DNA from: Stutzerimonas stutzeri
Lineage (GTDB): Bacteria > Pseudomonadota > Gammaproteobacteria > Pseudomonadales > Pseudomonadaceae
NCBI RefSeq assembly: GCF_002909485.1
Contig: NZ_PPXG01000011.1
Location: forward strand, 53,493-117,492
Direction: 5' to 3'
DNA length: 64,000 nucleotides
Shown: piece after piece, positions 47,966 to 57,675 of the stretch
Numbering within the stretch: the stretch's first letter is position 1
How the letters are laid out: each line of letters begins with the position of its first letter
Program-made: the position numbers and the translations under genes
Notes under the pieces: model-generated
What the model was told of the DNA's origin: nothing
The model's database searches: none
What the model saw: the letters and a program-made list of their open reading frames with translations, nothing else

Positions 47966-48763
47966 ATGGCCTCACGTATTGGTCGATTCCTTAGCTGCAA
48001 AGGTAAAGTCAGTATCGAATTTGGCCGGCTCGTTGTGCTGCAACCCAACGGTAAAGAGGTGGATCCAGATTGGGTAAAGAACCATTCGACGGATCTGCTA
48101 CACGAGATCTTGGCCACGCTGAAAATAGACGCATACGAATACCGCAGCTACTCCACAGGCTATTACGATCAGGGCAAACATCCCGGGGTTAGCCTTCAGT
48201 TCAGGTCAACGATAAATGACGAAGCAAGCTACGTTGTTTTCAACGTATCGCTTACGCGTAGCCGTACTACCAAAGCAGGAAAGAAAGGTTCGCCATTACC
48301 GAAGGGGCACTTCCATGTTGGAGACCGCAGTCACTTCTATAAATTCTGGAAATCAACACCGCTGGCTGTTCCCAAAAGCCTTACCTCATTTCATGACTAC
48401 ATGGGGAACCTAAAAAATATACTGTTCACGGCAAACCTGACGGAAGGAAGAGATGATGGACGGATGGATGCAGGTTCAATAAGCCCTCTTTCTGTCTCAC
48501 CGGACCTGGTGAGGAAAGCGTTTTTACCGGATAGCTCACCGATAGCATCCGGATATACCCCGGATAACTTCCGGATAACCACGCCGGATAAGAATTTGGC
48601 TCTAGGCCATACAGGGCGGCCCTCTCAGCCAATATCAACTACGTGGGATCGAAGCTGCGGTAAAGCGGTAATCAGGGATCGCGATGACACGGGGCCTAGC
48701 TCAGCCCCCTTACTCAAACGACCGCAAGACCAAACCGTTGACGAATGGACGGCCGAGCTCTAG
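47966..48763 (+). CDS. Island protein of unknown function
   Basis: A 265-residue protein with no family I recognise. The first 150 residues look folded (DWVKNHSTDLLHEILATLKI, SYVVFNVSLTRSRTTKAGKK, GHFHVGDRSHFYKFWKSTPL). The last 110 residues are Pro/Ser/Asp-rich and probably disordered. That segment is encoded by DNA containing five CCGGATA repeats. The Shine-Dalgarno is weak. It is rightward, last before the leftward defence operon. In other islands this place often holds replication or regulatory genes, but nothing here proves that. Confidence 0.65.
   Translation: MASRIGRFLSCKGKVSIEFGRLVVLQPNGKEVDPDWVKNHSTDLLHEILATLKIDAYEYRSYSTGYYDQGKHPGVSLQFRSTINDEASYVVFNVSLTRSRTTKAGKKGSPLPKGHFHVGDRSHFYKFWKSTPLAVPKSLTSFHDYMGNLKNILFTANLTEGRDDGRMDAGSISPLSVSPDLVRKAFLPDSSPIASGYTPDNFRITTPDKNLALGHTGRPSQPISTTWDRSCGKAVIRDRDDTGPSSAPLLKRPQDQTVDEWTAEL
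48527..48590. repeat. Five phased CCGGATA repeats
   Basis: CCGGATA at 48527, 48549, 48560, 48571 and 48584. The steps are 22, 11, 11 and 13 bases, close to whole helical turns, which resembles an iteron or a multi-site operator. It is inside the coding frame of the preceding gene, in a codon context (SSPIASGYTPDNFRITTPDKN region) not explained by a peptide repeat. Confidence 0.7.
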
Positions 48764-48793
48764 CCACTAGATGGCGAGCAACAAAAGCGACCA

Positions 48794-49705
48794 TCACTCC
48801 TCTGCGAAGTAATCGCTGTCGAGCTGCTTCACCTCGTACACTTGCTTTACGCTCACGCCCAGGTTGTTCTCCACCATCAGTCGAGCTAACTCAACACCAT
48901 CGATCAGCACCACTTTGATATCCAAGCCCAGCGCTGCAGTACGAGCACCATCCGAGAATTCCGAGGTGGTGATGAACACGCCTTTGCGTGCACGCTGGCG
49001 AGTCAATGCGCCGATGAACTTATCGATCTCCGGACGGTGCACCGTGTTGGCCCAGCGCTTGGCCTGCAGATAGATCACGTCGAGGCCGAGCTTGTCTTCT
49101 TTGATAATCCCGTCGATGCCATCATCGTTGGTCGCCTGGGTCGCCTTGCCGGCCTCCTTGCGCGAGCCGCCGTAGCCCATAGCGATCATCAGATCGACCA
49201 CCAACTGTTCAAAGAAACTGGGTGTAGCTGCCCGGACTTGCACTAGAAGCTCGTCTGCAAGGGACTGCACCAGCGCTTGATGCGCCTCTGCCAACTGTTC
49301 GTCAGGCGTGGTTTCGGCAATCGCAACATCCAGCAAGACGGGCGCGTCAGGCGCTTGCGGTTTGGCGGTGTGAAAGTCCGCGAACTCGGGAAACTGCTTC
49401 AACCAGCTAACCGTGATGCGCTCCGGCCCATTTGTCAGAGCGTCAACGCCGCGCGGAGTAATCTGAACCATCCCCTTGGTCGGAATGCACAGCAGCCCAG
49501 CTTTGTTCAGATAAGTACGAGCCCAGCCCACACGGTTATTTATCACCGTCTGATGACCGGAGGGCAGCCGCTCCTTACGCTCGTCCTCGGTCAATTGAAA
49601 CTGCTCGGCCACCCGCTCGCGCACCTCGTTGAGGGGCATCGGCACACCGTTCCGTACAGTGGCCAGAACAGGTCGCATCACGCTTTGAAAATCCGGAATT
49701 GCCAT
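48794..49705 (-). CDS. mrr: Mrr-family type IV restriction endonuclease
   Basis: The 303-residue protein has an N-terminal Mrr winged-helix domain (about 1-100, with TVINNRVGWARTYLNKAGLL) and a C-terminal PD-(D/E)xK nuclease. The nuclease shows FFEQLVVDLMIAMGYGG, then DGIDGIIKEDKLGLDVIYLQ and the AKR motif (Gln-Ala-Lys near 212), the Mrr form of the catalytic D...QxK. It should cut modified DNA. It is the last gene of the leftward type I system, 28 bases after hsdR, so regulation is probably shared. Confidence 0.95.
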   Translation of the reverse strand: MAIPDFQSVMRPVLATVRNGVPMPLNEVRERVAEQFQLTEDERKERLPSGHQTVINNRVGWARTYLNKAGLLCIPTKGMVQITPRGVDALTNGPERITVSWLKQFPEFADFHTAKPQAPDAPVLLDVAIAETTPDEQLAEAHQALVQSLADELLVQVRAATPSFFEQLVVDLMIAMGYGGSRKEAGKATQATNDDGIDGIIKEDKLGLDVIYLQAKRWANTVHRPEIDKFIGALTRQRARKGVFITTSEFSDGARTAALGLDIKVVLIDGVELARLMVENNLGVSVKQVYEVKQLDSDYFAEE

Positions 49706-49733
49706 CGTCGTTCCTTATCTCTGATGGCTGCGC

Positions 49734-52700
49734 TCAGGCACCGCGCGCGCCGCTCTCACCAACGCCCGCCTGCTGCGTCAGCATCTTCAAAATCACCAGT
49801 GCAAACGCCCGACTCTTAGTCTGGTTATCCAACACTTCCAGCGACAACTTCTCGTGGTCGGTCATGGCGTCGAGCACGGTATCCAGGACGCGTTTGGGGA
49901 ACAGGCCGTGCATCACTTGATCAACTGAGTGGTTGTTCACCTGCGCCATTACGTCGTCCTGGCGGCTAATGCGCTGGGCGATGCCGGTTAGGAACTGCAG
50001 CTGGTCCTCATCGCTCACTTCAGCACCGAAGATATCGTTGAGCGCCTCGATGATCTCTGAGAGACGCTTCTTCTCAGGGTCGTGCGGTTTCCCGCTGCCT
50101 ACCGCGCTGGCCGGGTCCAGGGTGTACTCCCCTCCCTCCTCGCTCAGGCGCAGCTGGTGCTCGGCGCGCTTGCTTAGCCGGTAGTGCGTCAACTGCAGCT
50201 CGCCGACGTCCACGTCGTCCTGTTCTAGGCGGTCCGTGCGCAGCAGCGGGTGCAAGTTTTTGGCGAATACGCAGAGCTGCTCCAGCTCGCGATCCTCATA
50301 GGGGACGATCTGCGAAAGGAATTCGTACAGGCGCACAAAGCTCTGCAGGTTCTTGCGGAACAGGTCGAGCTGGTCCACTTGCTCACCGGCTTCTTTTAGG
50401 GCGTGCTCGGCCTTCTTCAGGCCGGCGCTGTCGCCATTGGCCTCGGCGGTGCGTTTGTAATCCAGCGCCTGCTGGCGTGACTCGACGCTGAAGGCGTAAC
50501 GCTTGGCGAAGCGCTCCTTGGCGGGCTGGCAGTAGTAGCTGAGTTTGCTGGCGGCGGCCTTCGGGTCGAAGAAGGCCAGGGCGAAGGCCTCGACCTCCTG
50601 CCAGTAATAAATGTTCTCGGCGTCCAGCTTTTTCTGCAGGTCATAGATGATCTGCGGGTCGGTTACGTCGGTCAGCTCGGCCCGGGTGTAGTACGGCAGG
50701 AAGGCGTCGAGGATGTCCTGCGCCTCATTGAAGAAGTCGAGAATGAAGGTCTGCTTGGCCGGAAAGGTGCGGTTCAGCCGCGACAGGGTTTGCACGCAGT
50801 CCACGCCCTGCAGCTTCTTGTCCACGTACATGGCGCACAGCTTGGGCTGGTCGAAGCCGGTCTGGTACTTGTTGGCCGCAATCATCACATTGAAGTCCTG
50901 GGTATCGAACGCCTTCGCCAGGTCGCGACCGTTCAGGCCGGCGTTGAGCAGGCTGCTACTTTCCGTCACTTCCTCGGGGATCACCTCATCGGGCAACACG
51001 CTGCCGGAGAACGCCACCAGCGGATGCACGTCAGCGTAGCCCATCTGCTGCACGTAGGCCTTGACCGCCAACTGGTAGCGCACTGCCTCCTGACGGCTGC
51101 TGGTCACCACCATGGCCTTGGACTGCCCATTGAGCAGATGGAGGATGTTGGCGCGAAAGTGCTCGACGATGATCTCGACCTTCTTGTCGATGTTGTACGG
51201 ATGCAGGCGCACCCAGCGCGCCAGCTTCATGCGCGCCTTCTTCGAGTCCACCTCGTCGTCTTCGCCGTCCGGGTGGGCAATCTTCCAAGCGGTGCTGTAG
51301 GTGGTGTAGTTCTGCAGCACGTCGAGGATGAAGCCCTCTTCGATGGCCTGGCGCATGGAGTACAGATGAAACGCCTCGGGCTTGTTGCTGGCGCTTGGTG
51401 GCAGCGTCGGGTCGGGCACGCGGCCGAACAGCTCCAGGGTCTTGGCCTTGGGGGTGGCGGTGAATGCGTAATAGCTGATGCGCTCGTTCGGCTGGCGCGC
51501 CTGCACAGCGGCGTCCAGCACGTCTTCGGCGCTGATTTCCTCCGCCTCAAGCGCATCACTACCAAGAATCTGTTTCAGCTTGCTCGCTGAAGATCCGGTC
51601 TGCGAGGAATGCGCCTCGTCGGCGATTACTGCATAGCGCCCCGAAGCGAGCTTCGGATACTTCTCCAGCGCATCGAACAGCGCCGGGAAGGTCTGGATGG
51701 TGACGATGATGATGCGCACCTGGTCGGCCAGCGCCTCAGCCAGTTGCTCTGACTTGCTCAGGTTGCCGATGTCACGGGTAATCGGCCGGACCACGCCCTG
51801 GGCGTGCTCGAACTGGTAGATGGTGTTCTGCAGCTGGCTGTCCAGCACGGTGCGGTCGGTGACCACGATCACCGAGCTGAACAGCCGCTGGCCGTCAGCG
51901 CTGTACATCGAGGCGAGCTGGTGAGCAGTCCAGGCGATGGAGTTGGACTTGCCGGAACCGGCGCTGTGCTGGATCAGGTAACGCTTGCCCGGCCCTTCAG
52001 CGTGTGTGGTCTCGATCAGCTGGTTGACCACATCCCACTGGTGATAGCGCGGGAAGATCATCGTTTCCCTGGTGGTCAGCGTACCGTCGAAGCCCTCGCT
52101 GGTTTTCTTGTCTAGGTGCAGGAAGCGCCCGAGCACCTTGAGCCAGGCATCCGGCTGGAACAGTTGCTGCCACAGGTAGCCGGTGGCGTATTGGCCGTCG
52201 TCGGCAGACGGTGGGTTGCCGGCGCCGCCTTCCGCGCTACCGAGGTTGAACGGCAGAAAGAAGGTGTCCTTGCCGTCCAGCTTGGTGGTCATCGCCACCT
52301 CGTTCTGCCCGACCGCGAAATGCACCAGCGCGCCGCGCTTGAAGGTCAGCAGCGGCTCGGGCTTGCGGGTCAGCGGGTCTTTTACCGGGCGGTCGTAGCG
52401 GTACTGGCGCTTGGCGTTTTCCACCGACTGCTTAAACTCGCTTTTCAGTTCCAGCGTCGCGGTGGGGATGCCGTTGACGAACAGCACCAGGTCCAGACGC
52501 GGGTTGTAGCTTTGCCCGCCCACACCGGCTTCCCGCGCATGGGGTGAGTAGGACACCTCTGGCACCACGCGCAGGCGGTTACACTGGTAGCGCTTGAGGG
52601 TATCCGGGTTCATGCCGTGGTCGGGTTTGAAGCTGCACAGCTCCACCTTCACCGCGGGCAGCTTGAAGCCGTGGCGCAGCACATCGAGCGTGCCGCTCTG

Positions 52701-52931
52701 CTCCAGCTCGCGGACCAGCTTCTGTACCAGCACCTCGTCCGGGTTGTTCGGATTGGCCTTGGCAAACTTGTCCCAACGCTCGGGCCAGGCATCCTTGAAG
52801 TAACCGAGAAAGTCCTCGGTATACAGCGCCGTGCGCCGGTCATAGCCGCTGGCCGGGCCGGTGAGCCAGCCGTGGGCGGTCATGGCGGTGATGATGTCTT
52901 GTTGAAACTGGGCTTCCCGGCTATCCGCCAT
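49734..52931 (-). CDS. hsdR: Type I restriction enzyme subunit R
   Basis: Translocase and nuclease of the type I complex. The 1065 residues have an N-terminal nuclease with D near 146 and ExK near 160 (LDLVLFVNGIPTATLELKSE), an SF2 motor with Walker A HSAGSGKSNSIAW (about 322), DEAH (VIADEAHSSQTG, about 435), motif III AFTATPKAKTLE and motif VI region CVQTLSRLNRTFPAK, and a helical C-terminus that docks on HsdM. All catalytic parts look intact. A GGGAG lies eight bases before the ATG. Confidence 0.97.
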   Translation of the reverse strand: MADSREAQFQQDIITAMTAHGWLTGPASGYDRRTALYTEDFLGYFKDAWPERWDKFAKANPNNPDEVLVQKLVRELEQSGTLDVLRHGFKLPAVKVELCSFKPDHGMNPDTLKRYQCNRLRVVPEVSYSPHAREAGVGGQSYNPRLDLVLFVNGIPTATLELKSEFKQSVENAKRQYRYDRPVKDPLTRKPEPLLTFKRGALVHFAVGQNEVAMTTKLDGKDTFFLPFNLGSAEGGAGNPPSADDGQYATGYLWQQLFQPDAWLKVLGRFLHLDKKTSEGFDGTLTTRETMIFPRYHQWDVVNQLIETTHAEGPGKRYLIQHSAGSGKSNSIAWTAHQLASMYSADGQRLFSSVIVVTDRTVLDSQLQNTIYQFEHAQGVVRPITRDIGNLSKSEQLAEALADQVRIIIVTIQTFPALFDALEKYPKLASGRYAVIADEAHSSQTGSSASKLKQILGSDALEAEEISAEDVLDAAVQARQPNERISYYAFTATPKAKTLELFGRVPDPTLPPSASNKPEAFHLYSMRQAIEEGFILDVLQNYTTYSTAWKIAHPDGEDDEVDSKKARMKLARWVRLHPYNIDKKVEIIVEHFRANILHLLNGQSKAMVVTSSRQEAVRYQLAVKAYVQQMGYADVHPLVAFSGSVLPDEVIPEEVTESSSLLNAGLNGRDLAKAFDTQDFNVMIAANKYQTGFDQPKLCAMYVDKKLQGVDCVQTLSRLNRTFPAKQTFILDFFNEAQDILDAFLPYYTRAELTDVTDPQIIYDLQKKLDAENIYYWQEVEAFALAFFDPKAAASKLSYYCQPAKERFAKRYAFSVESRQQALDYKRTAEANGDSAGLKKAEHALKEAGEQVDQLDLFRKNLQSFVRLYEFLSQIVPYEDRELEQLCVFAKNLHPLLRTDRLEQDDVDVGELQLTHYRLSKRAEHQLRLSEEGGEYTLDPASAVGSGKPHDPEKKRLSEIIEALNDIFGAEVSDEDQLQFLTGIAQRISRQDDVMAQVNNHSVDQVMHGLFPKRVLDTVLDAMTDHEKLSLEVLDNQTKSRAFALVILKMLTQQAGVGESGARGA

Positions 52932-52972
52932 AACGCTCCCTGCTCCCTTCTCGGCAATGTGGGTGTTGTTTT

Positions 52973-54004
52973 TTACAGCGGCCTCAGCAGCACGAAATGC
53001 TCCACCAGGCGCACCATCAATTCTTTCTGCTCAGGCAGGCTCTCGGCCACCAACAGCGCCAGCGCTACCAGCGTGTTGTCATTGATCAACTGCTCCACCG
53101 GCCGCGCCAGCAGGTGCTGGTTCAGTTGCAGATACCAGAGAAACAAAAACGAACCACTGCGCTTGTTGCCATCGGCCAGCGGGTGGTTCTTGATGACGAA
53201 ATACAGCAGATGCGCCGCGCGGCTGGCCACGTTGGGGTAGAACCATTCATCGCCAAAACCTTGCTCGATGGTGGCAATGGCCGAGGCCAGGCCATCGCCG
53301 CGCAGTTGGCCGAACAGCTCGGTCGCCTCGCCCTTGGCCATCAGCGTGGCCTTCAACTGCGCGATGGCCGCCAACACATCATCCAGCTCCAGGGCGCGCA
53401 TGTCGGTCTGACGTGCGCTCTGCTCCTGCAGGCTTTGCTCATCGTAGCCCTGCAGCAGGCTCCAACTGCGGGCGTAGTCGCCGATCACCTGGAGCACGGC
53501 CCGGCCTTGGTCATTGACCAGTTGCTGGTTGGCCAGGGTGCGCGACAACAGGCTCACCGCCTGCTCAAACTCGATACCGCGCTCCGCCAAACGGCGCTGG
53601 TTGAGGGTGTAGCCTTCGACCAGATGCGCCTGCAACACCCGTGTAGCCCACTGACGGAACTGGGTAGCCCGCCTGGAACTCACGCGATAACCCACGGAAA
53701 TGATGGCATCCAGGCTGTAGTGCTTGATGCGCCGACGCACCTGGCGGATACCTTCCTGACGAACCACTAAGAAATCCTTAGTGGTTGCCTGCTCGGCCAA
53801 TTCCTCATCCCTGAAGATGTTTTTCAGGTGCATCAAGACGTTTTCAGGCGTGGTGTCGAACAGCTCGCCCATTTGCGCCTGGCTCAGCCAAAGCGTGTCG
53901 TGCTCCAGCGCGACCTGCAGCTGTGCCTGGCCGTCGGCCGAGGTAAATAGCTGGATCTGCTGGCTTATGGCCGGCTGGTAAGGCGCCTCCTGGCTGTCCG
54001 CCAT
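52973..54004 (-). CDS. RhuM-Fic fusion protein
   Basis: The 343-residue protein has an N-terminal RhuM domain (about 15-150: LEHDTLWLSQAQMGELFDTT, VRQEGIRQVRRRIKHYSLDA, IISVGYRVSSRRATQFRQWA) and a C-terminal Fic/Doc domain with HPLADGNKRSGSFLF at about 272-286. The Fic motif is HxxxDGNKR with Lys, the Doc-like form. Such domains transfer AMP or phosphate, but which one applies here cannot be told. No separate antitoxin is visible, so an intramolecular or partner inhibitor is likely. It starts at the hsdS stop (TAAATG), between hsdS and hsdR. Confidence 0.9.
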   Translation of the reverse strand: MADSQEAPYQPAISQQIQLFTSADGQAQLQVALEHDTLWLSQAQMGELFDTTPENVLMHLKNIFRDEELAEQATTKDFLVVRQEGIRQVRRRIKHYSLDAIISVGYRVSSRRATQFRQWATRVLQAHLVEGYTLNQRRLAERGIEFEQAVSLLSRTLANQQLVNDQGRAVLQVIGDYARSWSLLQGYDEQSLQEQSARQTDMRALELDDVLAAIAQLKATLMAKGEATELFGQLRGDGLASAIATIEQGFGDEWFYPNVASRAAHLLYFVIKNHPLADGNKRSGSFLFLWYLQLNQHLLARPVEQLINDNTLVALALLVAESLPEQKELMVRLVEHFVLLRPL

Positions 54005-55369
54005 TTACACGGCCTCCGCTTCTTCTATTTTGGGTGCTTGCGCGCGGGCCGGTGGTTGCCAGCCTCGCACGTCGATTTTGCCGGTGACGACGGCGGAGAT
54101 TAGGGCGGAACGGCGTTCTTGGAGCAGTTCAACGCTCTCGCTTGCCTGCTCAAATAGCGCGGACATCTGATCGAGTTGGTTCCTGATAAAGCTGCTGATC
54201 CTGCGCTGTTCGTCAATTTCTGGAATTGATATCTGAAAACTCATTATCTGTTCAGGACTGATATGCGGAACGCTAACCCCAGTTAAATCAGGCTCTACAT
54301 ATGTCTTAAATAGCTCTGACGCGAGCAAGCAAAACAAATATTCGTCATCAAGCTCTGCAATTGGGCTAATGGCAGCCACACGCTGAAGAAGCAGGCACGG
54401 CATATCTTCTTTTGTCACTCGGGCGATCCGCATTCCCTCACTGATCCATGGCCGATCCATGCCGAGCACGATTTGCCCTTCCTCCATGAGATAACTCGAA
54501 AGGTTATCGCCCTCACAGAGGCTCCAGTAAACGGTGTCGATCCACTTAAGCGAGCCGACTCCAATATTTGCCCCACGTAGAAGCCGCACATCTGATTCGT
54601 CATGAGAGAAAGATGCAGACGGAAAAGGAAACCCCGTCTTGATTTGTGCGTAGTGGCTAAGCTTGGAAACCTTCCAATGCGCCGGCACCTCGCCCAGCCA
54701 CTCCACACCGGAGTCCTTCATCGGCACAGTCGGGTCGAGGCCTTTGGTGACGGCGTGGGAGATAACGGCCTGGCGCTTTTCCTTGAGCAGTTCGATCAGG
54801 CGCTGCTGCTCTTCGATCAGCGCGTCTATGCGGGCGGTTTCGTGGTCGAGGAAATTGCAAATATTTGCCTGCTCGCCTCGGGGAGGAAGCGATAGCTCAA
54901 TATTCATAAAGGTTTCTGGTCTTACAACCTTTCTTAGTCCGGTATAAAAAGGCCTAAGCCCTTTGCGTAAATCGATAGCAAAGTAGCAATAATAAATAAA
55001 TCTTGGGTCCGCAGCCGGAAAGGCTCTGGCAACCGTGTATGCACCGGTGATCATCCCGTAGTCGCTGGAAATTCCGACCGTGCGAGGTGTCTCATCAATA
55101 TCAAACAGACAGAAAACAATATCGTCTGGCTCAACTGTTTGATATGTGTCGAACTCAGCTGGAAATTTACCTTTCCCGCTTTCCATATCTCGGGGAATCA
55201 CCCCTCGAAGAGTAAGTGACAATAGCTGAAAATCTTTGGACTTGCTCCCCACAAGCGTGGACACAATTCTAAAAGCTTGCTTGTTTCGTCTAACGACCCA
55301 ATGTTCAGGCACCTCTGGTAGCCATTTCACGCCCGATTCTTTGTACGCGGGGTACGCTGGAAAACTCAT
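54005..55369 (-). CDS. hsdS: Type I restriction-modification specificity subunit S
   Basis: The 454-residue DNA-recognition subunit has two target-recognition domains. The first begins after [20 protein letters not shown] (about 12-31) and the second after [20 protein letters not shown] (about 235-254). They are separated by the central helical spacer [20 protein letters not shown], with the second helix at the end ([20 protein letters not shown]). Two unlike halves mean a bipartite target that cannot be read from the sequence. It overlaps the hsdM stop by four bases. Confidence 0.95.
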   Translation of the reverse strand: MSFPAYPAYKESGVKWLPEVPEHWVVRRNKQAFRIVSTLVGSKSKDFQLLSLTLRGVIPRDMESGKGKFPAEFDTYQTVEPDDIVFCLFDIDETPRTVGISSDYGMITGAYTVARAFPAADPRFIYYCYFAIDLRKGLRPFYTGLRKVVRPETFMNIELSLPPRGEQANICNFLDHETARIDALIEEQQRLIELLKEKRQAVISHAVTKGLDPTVPMKDSGVEWLGEVPAHWKVSKLSHYAQIKTGFPFPSASFSHDESDVRLLRGANIGVGSLKWIDTVYWSLCEGDNLSSYLMEEGQIVLGMDRPWISEGMRIARVTKEDMPCLLLQRVAAISPIAELDDEYLFCLLASELFKTYVEPDLTGVSVPHISPEQIMSFQISIPEIDEQRRISSFIRNQLDQMSALFEQASESVELLQERRSALISAVVTGKIDVRGWQPPARAQAPKIEEAEAV

Positions 55370-57342
55370 GCCGACAGCCCCTCAATCATCTGCTTGATGC
55401 GGTCGGTGCAGGCTTTTAGGTCGCGGTCGATTTCTTCCAGCGGACGCGGTGGCTGGAACACATAAAAGTGGCGGTTAAACGGAATCTCGAAGCCAACAAT
55501 ACCGACCTCGCCGTCCAGCGCATCGGTCTTGCTTTCGTCGATCCAGGCATCCGGTACATGGGGGATGACTTCACGCTGGAAGTAGTCGTACACCGACTCG
55601 CCCAGCGGCACGTTCTCGTTATCGCGCAGGCCGGCGTCGGCTTCCGGCTGGCCTTTGGTGGTGCAGATGTCTGCCTCGGGGTCGCGCTCGCTCAGGGCGC
55701 TCATCAGTGCTTTGAGTTCCGGCGTACTCAGGCTGACGCTGTGCGCGGTGAGGGCTTTTTTCAGCAGCTTGCTGAACTGCTCGCGGTTGCGGTGCAGCTG
55801 GCTGGAGTCCATCGAGTGCAAAGCAGCCAGCAGTTGTTGCTGGGCGGCGCTGTCGAGTTTCTGCAGGGCTTTTTCTTCCAGCACTTTGCCGATGCGTTCG
55901 GCGCTGGTCTGGAAGTTCAGGCGCAGCGGGCGTTCGACGGTGATGCGGCGGTAGCCAAAGGCGTCGATGGGGAAGATTTTGCTCTGCGCGGTTTGCTCGA
56001 AGCTGCCATACAGGCGCACCAGTTCGCTGATTTGATCCTCAGTGATGTACTGGCGCTTGCTGCCCAGCGACTTGCGCATTTTGGCGTAGTGCTGGCTGCC
56101 GTCGATCAACTGCACCTTGCCCTGGCGCACGGCGGCCTTGTGGTTGGAAAGAATCCACACATAGGTGGCGATGCCGGTGTTGTAGAACATGTCCGTCGGC
56201 AGCGCGACGATGGCTTCGACCAGATCGTTCTGCAGCAGGTAGCGGCGAATTTCCGACTCGCCGGAGCCGGCGCCGCCGGTAAACAGCGGCGAGCCGTTGA
56301 GGATGATGCCGATGCGCGAGCCACCGTCGCGCGGGTCACGCATCTTGCTGACCAGGTGCAGCAGGAACAGCAGCGATCCATCGGACACGCGCGGCAGGCC
56401 GGGGCCGAAGCGACCGTCGAAGCCCTTGTGGCTGTGCTCGTCGGTGATCTGCTTCTGCACCTTCTTCCACTCCACGCCGAACGGCGGGTTGCTGAGCATG
56501 AAGTCGAAGCGCTTGTCGGCGAGCTGGTCGTTGGACAGGGTGTTGCCGAGCTTGATGCTGGCCACGTCCTGGCCCTTGATTAGCATGTCCGCCTTGCAGA
56601 TGGCGTAGGACTCGGGGTTGAGCTCCTGGCCGTGCAGGGACACGGTGACCTTTTCGCTGATGGACTGGATGTACTCGTCGCCCTCGGAGAGGAAGCCGCC
56701 GGTGCCCGCAGTCGGGTCATAGATGGTGACGATGCTGTTGGGCGCGAGCTTGCCGTCCTGCCCGGTGATCACCAGCGAGGTGGTCAGGTGCACGATATCG
56801 CGCGGGGTAAAGTGCTCCCCGGCGGTTTCGTTGGAGCTTTCGGCGAACTTGCGGATCAGCTCTTCGAAGATGATGCCCATGCCGAAGTTGCTGATGCGCT
56901 CTGGGCTCAGGTCGGTGGCAGCGAAGCGCTGCACCACTTGGTACAGCAGGTTGGCGCTGGCCAGCTGCTGAACGAAATCCTCGAAGTGAAAGTGCTCGAA
57001 AATCTCGCGGGCGTCCTTGCTGAAGGAGTGCACGTACTTCATCAGGTCGTCGGCGGTCTGGGTGTCGGATAGGGTGCCAAGAGTAAGCGGCGAGGCGTTG
57101 AAAAACTGCTGGCCCGCGGCGCGCAGCAGAATCATTTCGCGCACAGTATCGGGACGGCCTTCCTGCGCGTAGGTCTGCTTGACCACCTCATCCTTGGTCG
57201 GAGCCAGCACGCATTCCATCCGCCGTAGCAGGGTGAACGGCAGGATGATGCGGCCGTACTGGGACTGTTTGAAGTCACCGCGCAACAGGTCGGCAATCGA
57301 CCAGAGAAAAGCGGCCGTCTGGGAATGGTTTTCCGTGTTCAC
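55366..57342 (-). CDS. hsdM: Type I restriction-modification methyltransferase subunit M
   Basis: The 658-residue N6-adenine methyltransferase has an N-terminal helical HsdM domain, SAM motif [15 protein letters not shown] (about 207-220), motif [14 protein letters not shown] (about 282) and a helical C-terminus that contacts HsdS. The start codon is GTG at 57340-57342 with GGGAG upstream. It is the first gene of the operon, so methylation precedes restriction. This is a long HsdM compared with about 520 residues in EcoKI. Confidence 0.96.
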   Translation of the reverse strand: MNTENHSQTAAFLWSIADLLRGDFKQSQYGRIILPFTLLRRMECVLAPTKDEVVKQTYAQEGRPDTVREMILLRAAGQQFFNASPLTLGTLSDTQTADDLMKYVHSFSKDAREIFEHFHFEDFVQQLASANLLYQVVQRFAATDLSPERISNFGMGIIFEELIRKFAESSNETAGEHFTPRDIVHLTTSLVITGQDGKLAPNSIVTIYDPTAGTGGFLSEGDEYIQSISEKVTVSLHGQELNPESYAICKADMLIKGQDVASIKLGNTLSNDQLADKRFDFMLSNPPFGVEWKKVQKQITDEHSHKGFDGRFGPGLPRVSDGSLLFLLHLVSKMRDPRDGGSRIGIILNGSPLFTGGAGSGESEIRRYLLQNDLVEAIVALPTDMFYNTGIATYVWILSNHKAAVRQGKVQLIDGSQHYAKMRKSLGSKRQYITEDQISELVRLYGSFEQTAQSKIFPIDAFGYRRITVERPLRLNFQTSAERIGKVLEEKALQKLDSAAQQQLLAALHSMDSSQLHRNREQFSKLLKKALTAHSVSLSTPELKALMSALSERDPEADICTTKGQPEADAGLRDNENVPLGESVYDYFQREVIPHVPDAWIDESKTDALDGEVGIVGFEIPFNRHFYVFQPPRPLEEIDRDLKACTDRIKQMIEGLSA

Positions 57343-57450
57343 GCTACAGCTCCCGGGTATCGAGCAAAGCCGCTACTTTAACCCGAGGAGATCACCAAGA
57401 ATTAGACTAATGCGAACCCAATCCCTTCCACGCCATTGTCACTACCAACT

Positions 57451-57606
57451 GGTACGCAAAAGTTGGTACGCAAGGTGGTACGCACGAAATAGCCATCTTT
57501 TGGAAGGTACTCTGAACGCATCAGTCCACAATATTCACATGCCCCTTCCCTGCTCAAAGCAATACAGCGTGGATGCTCACGACGGTGGTATCCAGCTTAG
57601 TATCCA
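57451..57606. repeat. Repeat cluster A: GGTACGCA x3 and GTATCCA x2
   Basis: GGTACGCA at 57451, 57465 and 57477 (steps 14 and 12), then GTATCCA at 57588 and 57600 (step 12). The same arrangement with the same steps is found at 59816-59979. The whole 333-base gap 57343-57675 has no gene that I can support. These look like arm-type sites of a second tyrosine recombinase. That reading is inference. Confidence 0.8.
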
Positions 57607-57675
57607 CATGGCTGGGAGTCGCGAACGTGACGGCGAGCCCTCCTATGAGCTCATTCAGTTTTGTCAGGGACGGTT

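Noticed and set aside
48527..48590. The CCGGATA array as a CRISPR
   Set aside because: Repeat units are 7 bases with 4-15 base spacers inside a coding frame, far too short for a CRISPR. No other array was seen in the window.
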